A stretch of DNA of 20,173 nt from Anaerotignum sp. (GCA_020024255.1 JAHHTX010000030.1:1-20173), one strand, 5' to 3'. Positions 6,759 through 13,718 are shown, counted from the first letter of the stretch. The notes: generated by a model not told the origin, from the sequence alone. Numbers and translations are program-made.

Positions 6759-6829
6759 GCGGATGTAGTTCATTGGTAGAATGAAAGCTTCCCAAGCTTT
6801 AGAGGCGGGTTCGATTCCCGTCATCCGCT
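6759..6829 (+). tRNA. tRNA-Gly (anticodon CCC)
   Basis: The 71-base gene has acceptor stem GCGGATG (6759-6765) with CATCCGC (6822-6828) and discriminator T, anticodon stem AAAGC/GCTTT around TTCCCAA (anticodon CCC, reading GGG), and T-arm CGGG-TTCGATT-CCCG. No CCA is encoded. Its acceptor stem is identical in all seven pairs to that of the neighbouring tRNA-Leu. Confidence 0.95.
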
Positions 6830-6839
6830 TTTCAGAAAA

Positions 6840-6884
6840 AAGAAACCTCCGATAAACAGCCTTGGCTGTGGTCGGAGGTTTCTT
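6840..6884. terminator. Bidirectional terminator between tRNA-Gly and the minus-strand unit
   Basis: A perfect 13-bp outer stem (6840-6852 with 6872-6884) contains an inner ACAGCC/GGCTGT stem. The minus-strand side runs into six T, the plus side into TTCTT. It ends tRNA-Gly on one strand and the small membrane protein gene at 6951 on the other. Bases 6885-6950 hold nothing else I recognise. Confidence 0.8.
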
Positions 6885-6950
6885 CTTATATAGACAATCA
6901 TGTATAAAAAAAGTATGCCTTGGAAACCTGTGCATACAACTGCTTTGTTT

Positions 6951-7199
6951 TTAGAAACCCATCATCGTTGCAAAAGGTAAAGCGGCATAAACAGCCAATA
7001 TGACAAACAGTATAACTTTCATATTCTTTTTGATATGGGTCTCCAAATAGATATTGATGGCAAGACAAAGGGCTGAAGTCAGTTGCAGATAAACCCGAGC
7101 AAAATCAGAAAGCTGTATGCCGAAATATGTGCCAAAATCCAAAAGTAAGTTGACGATAAAAAAAATCACTAAGGTAAAAATTTGAACTTTTTTTTTCAA
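6951..7199 (-). CDS. Small hypothetical membrane protein (82 aa)
   Basis: I do not recognise the family. The protein has three hydrophobic stretches (about 7-25, 33-50 and 61-80) separated by short polar loops, with a Lys-rich N-terminus and a KKNMK loop, suggesting three membrane spans. The start is TTG at 7199, with AAAGGAG 10 bases upstream; there is no ATG in frame near that site. It begins 27 bases downstream of the YgjP-type metallopeptidase gene on the same strand and shares its transcript up to the terminator at 6840-6884. It might be a partner of that enzyme, but adjacency is the only argument. Confidence 0.6.
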   Translation of the reverse strand: MKKKVQIFTLVIFFIVNLLLDFGTYFGIQLSDFARVYLQLTSALCLAINIYLETHIKKNMKVILFVILAVYAALPFATMMGF

Positions 7200-7226
7200 C
7201 GTATGCCTGCTCCTTTCTGCTGTATA

Positions 7227-7940
7227 TTAAATTCCGTCTTTGTACATGGTTTCCAAGCGTGTTTTTCGTTTCTGCCAGTCAGGCATAAGTTCTGTAAGCA
7301 GTGCGTAAAAATCCTTACTGTGGTTGGGGTGGCGGAAATGAATGAGTTCATGGAGAATGACCGCTTTAATACAGTCTGGGTCTGCCTTTGCCAGCTGCAA
7401 ATTCAGCCGTATTTTTCCCTGCCCCACAGTACAACTGCCCCAAATGCTGCTCATGTCCCGAATATGTATTTCGGGATAGGGAATGGCATAAGGCTTGACC
7501 AAAGGATAGACTTCGTCCAACAGCTTGGGAAAGGTTTCCTTTGCGAGTTTCCGCAGACACTCCAGATATTCTTTATGGAGAGATTTCTGCTCCATGTTTA
7601 CAGTAGTCATATACAGCGCATTTGCATTGGTGAAAAAGTCCTCTTTTCCGCTTTTCAAAACAAGGGTGTAGGGTTTTCCCAAAAGATATACGGTTTTTCC
7701 GTTGTATATGGCTGAGGAAGGTTTGGAAAGGCGAATGTTTTCCATTTCTGCAAGATGTGTAATTATCCATTGGGCTTTGGACAAAACAAATTCTTCGATA
7801 ACGGAAAAAGGAACTTGCTTTGGCGCAGAAACGACAACTTGTTCATCTTTATTGACACGCAGATTGATGTACTTTACTTTTTTGCGAACAAGCTGATATT
7901 CAATTTCAACACCTTCGTAGGGGATTGTGTGGGTTTCCAT
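7227..7940 (-). CDS. YgjP-type (DUF45, SprT/M48-like) zinc metallopeptidase
   Basis: The 237-aa soluble protein carries the zinc motif HELIH (197-201) and a third His ligand in HPNHSKDF (His207), preceded by the family hallmark SSIWGSC (164-170). The N-terminal half has the beta-rich INLRVNKDEQVVVSAP pattern of YgjP. Members are predicted zinc-dependent peptidases and are often linked to restriction-modification or DNA-maintenance loci; none is visible here. An ATG 26 codons further upstream is in frame, but ATG 7940 has AAAGGAG 9 bases before it and conserved sequence begins there. A TAAAAT-like -10 lies at about 7974-7979 on this strand without a good -35. Substrate is unknown. Confidence 0.85.
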   Translation of the reverse strand: METHTIPYEGVEIEYQLVRKKVKYINLRVNKDEQVVVSAPKQVPFSVIEEFVLSKAQWIITHLAEMENIRLSKPSSAIYNGKTVYLLGKPYTLVLKSGKEDFFTNANALYMTTVNMEQKSLHKEYLECLRKLAKETFPKLLDEVYPLVKPYAIPYPEIHIRDMSSIWGSCTVGQGKIRLNLQLAKADPDCIKAVILHELIHFRHPNHSKDFYALLTELMPDWQKRKTRLETMYKDGI

Positions 7941-7992
7941 AAAACAAAACTCCTTTGTATACAATTTGTGCAATTTTATCATGACACTGTTG

Positions 7993-8025
7993 ACAAAGGG
8001 TGCAGACATAGTCCACACCCTTTGT
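7993..8025. repeat. 33-bp near-perfect palindrome between the SLH and metallopeptidase genes
   Basis: ACAAAGGGTG (7993-8002) and CACCCTTTGT (8016-8025) are exact reverse complements, and GAC/GTC pair inside with two mismatches. On the minus strand it starts 24 bases after the SLH stop codon and would form a hairpin that could terminate that transcript, but no T-run follows. The core resembles the outer part of the hairpins at 53-88 and 3443-3476. Confidence 0.6.
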
Positions 8026-8049
8026 GAAAGAAGAAGTCCGCTTATTTTT

Positions 8050-10428
8050 TTATAATGTAGTTGCTTTGATTTCTGTTACTTCATCTTTACTGTTCAGCTT
8101 CATGGTTACTTTGAATTCATCTCTATCATCAAAGTATTCTCTTAGCTGCTTTAATGTCTTATCTCTGCCATCAATGGTAACTGTAGGATCGCTGTTGCCA
8201 TAGGAATATTTTTCCCCATCTACACGGATACCGCTGTCAAACATACCATCAATTCTGCCACTGACTGTTTTGCCAGAGGAACTACCGGAACGGGTTTCCT
8301 CTGCCCGAACTTTAACCACGTTATCTCTGCTGTCCAGTGTTAGAGATACAACGAAGTCATATCCTTTTTCGTAATCATAAGACAGGTTGGAAATAGAAGA
8401 TGATTTGCCATCAATGATGACATCTACATCTGAAACAAAATCAAAGGTTTTGTTTCTACCGTCCACACGTATGGTAATGGTTCTGTTTCTTTCGTCAACA
8501 CCACGAAGGTCGCCTTTGCTGTTGTCTACATTGACAGCTTTGATTCTGGAAACTTCTCCGTTTTTGAAACTCAGCTCTACTTCATAGGTATTATCTTGAT
8601 ATTTGTCACGAAGTTTTTCGTAGGAAGAATTGTAGCCGTTAATGGTAACGTCAATGTCATCTACATTGGAAAGCACATCATAACGATACTCTTCTTTTCT
8701 GCTGTCTCTGATTTTCAAATAGGAAGATCCCATGTAGTACAGAGTCCCTGCAGAAACACTTTCTCTGTCTTTTGTTGCGGTGATACGGGAAACATAATTG
8801 TCTCTATCCAGTTTCAGGGAAACACGATAGCTAATTTCATCAAAGTTTTCCCGCAGTTTGGACAAATCACTATCTTTGCCATCAATAATGACTTCCACAT
8901 CTCGGTTGAGGTAGTAGTTGTATGTTTTGCCATTTGCTTTCAATTCCATACGGTGGGAATTGATGTAAGTTAGTATGCCGTTTTCCGCATCGTCAATGGC
9001 ATTGACTTTAATTTCTGTTACTTTGTTATTTCTGTCCAAAGTCAATGTGACATTAAAGTTATTGTTCTCATATTCCCGTTTCAGCTTGCTGAATGACATG
9101 TTGCTGTTTCCGGTAATTTTAATATCCCCATCGGAGAGCTTATAGTCATAGGATTTGGAGCTGACTTTGATGGTAATTGAACTGCTGCTGAGGTAAGTCA
9201 GTGTACCGGTTTTTGGGGTATTTTTAATTTCCACGGCTTCAATGGCAGTGACATAGTCTTTGTTGTCCAATTTTAGGGTTACTTTGTAAATTCTGTCGGA
9301 GTCGATTAAATCTTCCAGTTTTTTTACAGAGGAGGAAGACCCATCAACCGTTGTGGTTACGCTGTCTGCCAGATAATAAGCTGTTTCGGAAGACCCGTTT
9401 TTTACGGTAATTTTGCTGCTTGTCAGTCGTTTGATTTCATCAAAGGACTTGGAGCTGGAAATACCGTTTTTGGAAGTATCAATATTTAGGGAGTTTACCT
9501 GATTGCCTTCAAAGGATACGGTAATTGTATCACCCATTTTTACATCGGAAAGGGAAACGGGTTTGTTTTGGTATACAGGATGTACGTTTGTCGGAACAAA
9601 CAGGTTCATACTGTTGGACGACTTCGTAATCAGACTGATGAACAGCTGTCCGTCAGACAAAATCGTAGCAGAGTTTACCGTACCATTTGCAGTGCCGGAA
9701 GCAGGTTTTTGCGGTTGCTGTGGCTGTTGTGGTTGTTGTGGCTGCTGCGGTTTTTGTGTGTTTCCCACTAAAGTATTATATGATTTTACGGAAAGCACAG
9801 CCATTTCTGCACGATTGATGTTGACCTTGGGATTGAATTTATTGTTTTCGTCCCCAACCATGATGCCTTTGGTGCGAAGTAAATCCAAATAAGGCACGGA
9901 AGCTTTGTTGATAGAGCCGGAATCTTTGTAAGGCAGAGAGGCATTTGTGTTTACATGATAAATTTTCCCCAGTGCTTTGCCAAACATGGTACCAACATCT
10001 TCACGATTTGCATTTTTCTGGGAATTGCCATTCATGAATTTTGCAAGGTCATTTGTGACAATAATTCCTTTGTCCAATGCATAAGCAGTTGCTTCATATG
10101 CCCATGCAGGGATTTTGTAAGCAGTGATGATATGTTTCCATTTGTCTACAGTGGAAGAGGAAACGTCTGCTTTATAATATGTTTTCATAATGGAATATAC
10201 CAACTGAACAGCCTCGCAGTAGGTGACGCTGTTTCTTGGCTTACAGTATTTTTTTCCGTTTTCTACATATCCCTTCATTAATCCCAGATTTGCTGCCTCA
10301 TCAATGAATTTTGCAGCACCTGACCAAGGAACGGTGTTAATGTCTGCAAAAGGGGAAGCAAATACAGTTACGCCGGTACTGCCCAAAGCCAGAATTGCGG
10401 CTGTTGTTAGTGCGATAAATCGTTTCAT
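8050..10428 (-). CDS. Secreted S-layer-homology protein with seven tandem beta-type repeats
   Basis: The 792-aa protein has a signal peptide (about 1-24, ending VFA before SPFAD), three SLH-like segments (about 27-85, 90-155, 160-220) and a Pro/Gln linker (224-242). It continues with about seven repeats of 68-85 residues that fill the remainder. Most repeats follow one plan: a Gly-started strand, a strand giving Y-x-Y, a V-x-I-T/D-G turn, a S/K-KLR-type helix, then a V-x-L-x-LD-x-x-x-x-V-x-x-I-x-A hairpin. SLH domains bind pyruvylated wall polymers, so the protein should sit on the cell surface; the repeats may be structural or adhesive, but I recognise no named family. No catalytic motifs are seen. 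Start ATG 10428 follows GGAGG with a 7-base spacer, and an in-frame upstream ATG at 10473 has no such site. Confidence 0.85.
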   Translation of the reverse strand: MKRFIALTTAAILALGSTGVTVFASPFADINTVPWSGAAKFIDEAANLGLMKGYVENGKKYCKPRNSVTYCEAVQLVYSIMKTYYKADVSSSTVDKWKHIITAYKIPAWAYEATAYALDKGIIVTNDLAKFMNGNSQKNANREDVGTMFGKALGKIYHVNTNASLPYKDSGSINKASVPYLDLLRTKGIMVGDENNKFNPKVNINRAEMAVLSVKSYNTLVGNTQKPQQPQQPQQPQQPQKPASGTANGTVNSATILSDGQLFISLITKSSNSMNLFVPTNVHPVYQNKPVSLSDVKMGDTITVSFEGNQVNSLNIDTSKNGISSSKSFDEIKRLTSSKITVKNGSSETAYYLADSVTTTVDGSSSSVKKLEDLIDSDRIYKVTLKLDNKDYVTAIEAVEIKNTPKTGTLTYLSSSSITIKVSSKSYDYKLSDGDIKITGNSNMSFSKLKREYENNNFNVTLTLDRNNKVTEIKVNAIDDAENGILTYINSHRMELKANGKTYNYYLNRDVEVIIDGKDSDLSKLRENFDEISYRVSLKLDRDNYVSRITATKDRESVSAGTLYYMGSSYLKIRDSRKEEYRYDVLSNVDDIDVTINGYNSSYEKLRDKYQDNTYEVELSFKNGEVSRIKAVNVDNSKGDLRGVDERNRTITIRVDGRNKTFDFVSDVDVIIDGKSSSISNLSYDYEKGYDFVVSLTLDSRDNVVKVRAEETRSGSSSGKTVSGRIDGMFDSGIRVDGEKYSYGNSDPTVTIDGRDKTLKQLREYFDDRDEFKVTMKLNSKDEVTEIKATTL
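9712..9756 (-). repeat. Five 9-bp tandem units coding the PQQ linker
   Basis: Five imperfect 9-base units encode the Pro-Gln-Gln repeat linking the SLH region to the repeat region of the surface protein. Codons vary (CAG/CAA, CCA/CCG), so the tract is old or selected, although the units are still alike enough to slip and change linker length. Confidence 0.75.
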
Positions 10429-10453
10429 GAAAATTCCTCCTTCTATGTATCCA

Positions 10454-10496
10454 TATGGGGAATGATTTCCCATAGCTTGTCTTTATTTTCATTATA
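10454..10496 (-). promoter_or_regulatory. Possible proximal promoter and leader hairpin of the SLH gene
   Basis: On the minus strand a TATAAT -10 occurs at 10491-10496, without a convincing -35. Just downstream, 10454-10474 is a near-palindrome (TATGGG with CCCATA, 3-base centre) that would form a hairpin at the 5' end of the mRNA, 26 bases before the start codon; such leaders can stabilise abundant surface-protein mRNAs. The gap 10429-10754 holds otherwise only the small ORF, its promoter and the RpiR terminator. Confidence 0.35.
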
Positions 10497-10581
10497 TGCC
10501 TACTATAACATATTTGATGAAAAAATTGTTTTCAATTCTATTAATCTTTATAAAATCTATGCGTCGATATGATATCTTCAT
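10492..10581 (-). CDS. Unlisted 29-aa small ORF / leader peptide upstream of the SLH gene
   Basis: ATG at 10581 follows AAGGAG (10590-10595) with an 8-base spacer and opens 29 codons ending in TAA (10492-10494). The peptide starts MKISYRRIDFIK, is basic, and ends in the hydrophobic FFIKYVIVGI. A strong promoter lies immediately upstream and the stop is 63 bases before the SLH start codon. It could be a small protein, a leader peptide affecting the SLH gene, or a chance ORF in a 5' untranslated region. I do not recognise a family. Confidence 0.45.
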   Translation of the reverse strand: MKISYRRIDFIKINRIENNFFIKYVIVGI

Positions 10582-10598
10582 TGCCTTTTCTCCTTCTC

Positions 10599-10627
10599 AT
10601 TATAATGGAAAAATATGCAGAAGACAA
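10599..10627 (-). promoter_or_regulatory. Sigma-A promoter for the small ORF and SLH gene
   Basis: On the minus strand TTGTCT (10622-10627) and TATAAT (10599-10604) are 17 bp apart. The start would fall near 10592, which is very close to the ribosome binding site of the small ORF, so an mRNA from here would have an unusually short leader for that ORF and about 165 bases before the SLH gene. Confidence 0.65.
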
Positions 10628-10703
10628 CTATATGAAATCGGAAGAAACATATTTGTAATACAACGGCAAAATAAGCAGAAAGTTCCCTTTTTGTAAAAAA
10701 TAC

Positions 10704-10749
10704 AAAAAAAGAACCTTGAAAACCGGGCATAATGCCATTTCAAGGTTCT
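10704..10749 (-). terminator. Strong terminator of the RpiR-family gene
   Basis: A perfect 12-bp stem (10738-10749 with 10710-10721) contains an inner GGCAT/ATGCC hairpin and runs into seven T on the minus strand. It begins 5 bases after the stop codon and separates the regulator from the SLH unit. Confidence 0.9.
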
Positions 10750-10754
10750 GCAGC

Positions 10755-11618
10755 TTAGAATAAGCCCACTTTGGAAAGATATTTGTCTATGAGTTTCAGT
10801 TTGGTTTCTGTCCCATAGCCCATTTTTTTGCTGATAAATGAGCAGAGCAATTCCACAGTAAAAAGTACAGCCACATAGGAGTTGAAAAACGTATTGCTGT
10901 CTACACCCACAGTAAAAAGCTCCGTGGCATACTGTGCAAGTGGCGAACTTGCCCGATTGGTGATGAGAACAATTTTTGCACCTGCTTCATAAGCCATTTG
11001 TGCCGCAAGTAAATCCATTTCCGAATATCTGGGAAAGCTAACTGCAATGATACAATCGTTTTCCGTAATATCGCAGAGATGGTCGATGACGTTAAGGGCA
11101 GGATGAGAGGTTTCATAAACATCGGGAAGCAAGTGTTTTAAAAGCAGTAGGAGCATATCCCCAATACAGGAGTTTGCTCTTGTGGTGACAATAAATTTTC
11201 GTTTGCTTCCCGTAATGATTTCCGCTGCACGCTCAAAGGTAATGGTATCATTACGATTGATACATTCCTCTAAATTTTGCAGAACATTGGAAAAGTAGTT
11301 TTTAATCATATTGTTTTCGTCCAGTTTGTCAATGCTCAGTTTCAAACGTTCGGCAGGAATGGCAATGCTGTCGGAAACGCTGTTGATGCGTTCTGTATAG
11401 GACTTACGCATACTTTTTTGAAAATCAATAAATCCATTGTATCCGAGTGTTTTGGTAAAACGGATAACGGAAGAATCACTGATGTGCAGACGCTTTGCGA
11501 TTTCCGTAGAGGTGGTAAAGCAGGCTTCCGCAAAATTATCCAATAGGAACTCTGCGATGAGTTTTTCTTTTTTTGTCAATTTTATCCCGATTAATCTGGC
11601 TCTTAATTCTTCTGTCAT
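10755..11618 (-). CDS. RpiR/MurR-family transcriptional regulator
   Basis: The 287-aa protein has an N-terminal HTH_6 domain (about 1-77; helix-turn-helix TSTEIAKRLHISDSSVIRF near 36-54) and a C-terminal SIS sugar-phosphate-binding domain (about 130-260; TTRANSCIGDML and AVSFPRYSEMDLLAAQMA). Such proteins sense phosphosugars and usually control an adjacent sugar or amino-sugar operon. Here the neighbours are an SLH protein and, divergently, a small exporter, so its target cannot be read from context. Start ATG 11618 follows GAGGGG with a 6-base spacer; an earlier in-frame ATG at 11675 lacks one. Own promoter and terminator make it monocistronic. Confidence 0.88.
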   Translation of the reverse strand: MTEELRARLIGIKLTKKEKLIAEFLLDNFAEACFTTSTEIAKRLHISDSSVIRFTKTLGYNGFIDFQKSMRKSYTERINSVSDSIAIPAERLKLSIDKLDENNMIKNYFSNVLQNLEECINRNDTITFERAAEIITGSKRKFIVTTRANSCIGDMLLLLLKHLLPDVYETSHPALNVIDHLCDITENDCIIAVSFPRYSEMDLLAAQMAYEAGAKIVLITNRASSPLAQYATELFTVGVDSNTFFNSYVAVLFTVELLCSFISKKMGYGTETKLKLIDKYLSKVGLF

Positions 11619-11679
11619 GGTATTCCCCTCATTTCTTATGACGTCGCTCCAAAAAAAATCGTGCAATGTATACAATACT

Positions 11680-11708
11680 ATTTAAACATACTCCCATGTC
11701 ATTTTCAA
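11680..11708 (-). promoter_or_regulatory. Probable promoter of the RpiR-family gene
   Basis: On the minus strand TTGAAA (11703-11708) and TTAAAT (11680-11685) are 17 bp apart. Just downstream, TGTATACA at 11667-11674 is an 8-bp palindrome near the expected start, where an autoregulatory operator could lie. Confidence 0.5.
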
Positions 11709-11767
11709 TAGGAAACAAAGAAAATGTACAGATTACGGGAAATAATATATTTATGTTGTCAGAATTG

Positions 11768-11796
11768 TTGTGCTGTTTTGGAATATCGTATATAAT
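11768..11796 (+). promoter_or_regulatory. Sigma-A promoter of the exporter-rsmA unit
   Basis: TTGTGC (11768-11773) and TATAAT (11791-11796) are 17 bp apart, about 45 bases before the first start codon. Confidence 0.75.
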
Positions 11797-11843
11797 AGGC
11801 AACGGGAGTTCGTTTTATAGATTTTATTTTAGGAGGAGATTTT

Positions 11844-12344
11844 TTGGCAGAAACGATTGCGAACTGGTTTGTGACAAATTTTGAAGGCAGTATGGCAAGG
11901 GAGATTATTGTATTTATTGTTTCCCTTTTGCCCATTTTGGAACTGCGTGGTGGTATCATTGCAGGCTTTGCCATGCAAATGGAATGGCTGCCCACGTTTT
12001 TGATTTCCTATATCGGTAATATTTTGCCCATTCCCTTTATTCTTATGTTTATTCGTTACATTTTCCGTGTGTTGAAAAAAACCCCGCTCCGTAAGCTGGT
12101 GGAATGGTGCGAAGAACGTGCAGACAAAAAAGGGGATACCATTAAAAAGTATGCATATTTTGGGGTGTTTCTTTTTGTGGCAGTGCCTTTACCGGGAACA
12201 GGTGCATGGATGGGTGCACTCATTAGTGTACTTTTGAACATGGACGGCAAAAAGACCTTCCCGGTTATTATGTTAGGTGTTTTGGTGGCAGGCCTCATTG
12301 TATCCGCATTGACCTTTGGTCTGTTGAGCGGTTTTGGTTTATAA
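11844..12344 (+). CDS. Small multidrug-export family membrane protein (COG2426-like)
   Basis: The 166-aa protein is almost entirely hydrophobic, with four to five membrane segments. It shows the family landmarks LLPILELRGGIIAG (28-41) near the N-terminus and VAVPLPGTGAWMGALIS in the second half, an internal pseudo-repeat with conserved E-x-R-G and P-x-P-G-T-G. Family names refer to putative small-molecule export; substrate and mechanism are not established. The start is TTG at 11844, with AGGAGGAG at 11831-11838, an ideal spacing; no ATG is better placed. It is 17 bases upstream of rsmA and probably shares its mRNA. Confidence 0.8.
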   Translation: MAETIANWFVTNFEGSMAREIIVFIVSLLPILELRGGIIAGFAMQMEWLPTFLISYIGNILPIPFILMFIRYIFRVLKKTPLRKLVEWCEERADKKGDTIKKYAYFGVFLFVAVPLPGTGAWMGALISVLLNMDGKKTFPVIMLGVLVAGLIVSALTFGLLSGFGL

Positions 12345-12361
12345 GAAAAAAGGAGCATATC

Positions 12362-13240
12362 ATGGCAGACAGAATTTCCACGCCTTCCAGAACAAGGGAG
12401 ATTATCGAAGCAAACGGCTTTTATTTTAAAAAGAATTTTGGACAGAACTTTCTCATTGACAGTAACATTTTGGATAATATTGCAGATAGTGCCTGTGTTT
12501 CAAAAGAAGACTGCATTTTGGAGATTGGCCCCGGCATCGGCAGCCTGACACAGGTTTTGGCAGAACGGGCAGGGCAGGTAGTTGCTGTGGAAATTGACAG
12601 CAATCTGATTCCTATACTAAAGCAGACTTTGGGAGAATATGAAAATATCGAAATTCTCAATCAGGATATTTTGAAAACGGACATTGATGCGATCATTCGG
12701 GAGAAGAATGGCAACCGACCCATTAAGGTAGTGGCTAATCTTCCTTATTATATCACTACACCCATTTTGATGGATTTGTTGGAGAATGAAAGAAAAGTGG
12801 ACACCATTACGGTGATGGTGCAAAAAGAAGTGGCGGAGCGAATGCAGGCACAGCCAAAAGATAAGGAATACGGTGCATTGTCCGTGGCAGTACAGTATTA
12901 TTGTGATGCCCATATGGATATGATTGTGCAGCCTTCCTGTTTTATGCCTCGTCCAAAGGTGGCATCAGCCGTAATTACGTTAAAGGTATTGTCTGAACGA
13001 AAAATTGCCGTAAAAGATGAAAAGCTGTTTTTTCACTTGGTAAAATGTGCTTTTGGGCAGAGAAGAAAAACCTTGTTAAACTGTCTGTTCAATCAGGGAA
13101 ACTTTGGATTTTCCAAAGAGGAACTGGGAGAAATCCTTCATTCTTTGGAATGGGATGAGCGGATTCGAGGGGAAGCACTTTCGATTTATGATTTTGCCCG
13201 TTTGACTGATGCCATATGGGAAAGACAACAAAATATATAG
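12362..13240 (+). CDS. rsmA: 16S rRNA (A1518/A1519) dimethyltransferase RsmA/KsgA
   Basis: This 292-aa SAM-dependent methyltransferase dimethylates the two adjacent adenines in the 3' terminal hairpin of 16S rRNA, a late step in small-subunit maturation. Visible are KKNFGQNFLID (23-33), SAM motif I EIGPGIGSLT (54-63), the acidic end of strand 2 VEID (76-79) and the catalytic NLPYY (126-130), plus the C-terminal FGQRRKTLLN helix. Length is normal. It starts at ATG 12362 with AAAAAAGGAG upstream. In many Firmicutes this gene lies near rnmV and veg; that arrangement is absent here. Confidence 0.95.
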   Translation: MADRISTPSRTREIIEANGFYFKKNFGQNFLIDSNILDNIADSACVSKEDCILEIGPGIGSLTQVLAERAGQVVAVEIDSNLIPILKQTLGEYENIEILNQDILKTDIDAIIREKNGNRPIKVVANLPYYITTPILMDLLENERKVDTITVMVQKEVAERMQAQPKDKEYGALSVAVQYYCDAHMDMIVQPSCFMPRPKVASAVITLKVLSERKIAVKDEKLFFHLVKCAFGQRRKTLLNCLFNQGNFGFSKEELGEILHSLEWDERIRGEALSIYDFARLTDAIWERQQNI

Positions 13241-13246
13241 CATAAT

Positions 13247-13292
13247 AAAGAAAATCACAGTGCATAGAGAAAAATGCACTGTGATTTTTCTT
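13247..13292. terminator. Terminator of the rsmA unit
   Basis: AATCACAGTGCAT (13253-13265) pairs exactly with ATGCACTGTGATT (13274-13286), and the flanking AAAGAA/TTCTTT lengthens the stem with one extra base. T5 follows on the plus side and an A-run on the left, so it may act both ways. It starts 7 bases after the rsmA stop. Confidence 0.85.
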
Positions 13293-13299
13293 TATTGCC

Positions 13300-13315
13300 T
13301 GTCGAAAGTTCGACA
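13300..13315. promoter_or_regulatory. Inverted pair of Spo0A boxes
   Basis: TGTCGAA (13300-13306) and TTCGACA (13309-13315) are exact reverse complements two bases apart. TGTCGAA is the known 0A-box consensus of Bacillus. The site lies in the 478-bp gap (13241-13718) upstream of spo0A, 313 bases before the -35 of its promoter. It may be autoregulatory or coincidental; the distance is large, and the pair could instead be a small RNA hairpin. Confidence 0.45.
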
Positions 13316-13482
13316 TACTCCTGAATTTTATGGAAAAATAGAGAGAAAAACAGGCACTTTAGCTAAAATAATATTTACTCCATGTATATCTTTGCACCGA
13401 ATATCCTATTTTACCGATATTTATAATATGATTTTACAGAAAAGGCAGATTTATAGAAGATGATATTGCGGCTATTTGTCGG

Positions 13483-13521
13483 AAAAAACAGTGTTTTATG
13501 CAGGAAAAGACACTGTTTTTT
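13483..13521. terminator. Bidirectional-looking hairpin in the spo0A upstream region
   Basis: AAAAAACAGTGT (13483-13494) pairs exactly with ACACTGTTTTTT (13510-13521) around a 15-base loop. With A6 on one side and T6 on the other it looks like an intrinsic terminator for either strand, yet no gene ends here. A TATAAT sits at 13422-13427 without a clear -35, so a short RNA of about 90 bases is possible. Confidence 0.5.
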
Positions 13522-13614
13522 ACAAAAAAATGTATATTCAGACAACTCTCCTCCTTATTTGTAAGGAAAGAGAGAAACCCTGTAAAATATAGGGATCTAT
13601 CTGCATAATTTGTC

Positions 13615-13656
13615 TGTCGATACTGTATTGTCACGGGATATTGCCTGTACTATAAT
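13615..13656 (+). promoter_or_regulatory. spo0A promoter with adjacent Spo0A-box-like site
   Basis: TTGTCA (13628-13633) and TATAAT (13651-13656) are 17 bp apart, a good sigma-A promoter about 60 bases before the start codon. TGTCGAT at 13615-13621, one base from the 0A box TGTCGAA, lies just upstream of the -35, where an activator would bind. I could not find a convincing sigma-H promoter. Confidence 0.7.
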
Positions 13657-13718
13657 CAACCTAAAAGCAAGTTTTATTTGCATATTCATTCATTAAACAA
13701 CAAGCGGGGGGATTTATT

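Noticed and set aside
9712..9756. Tandem 9-bp units resembling a CRISPR or regulatory array
   Set aside because: They are in frame and encode the PQQ linker of the SLH protein; there are no spacers.
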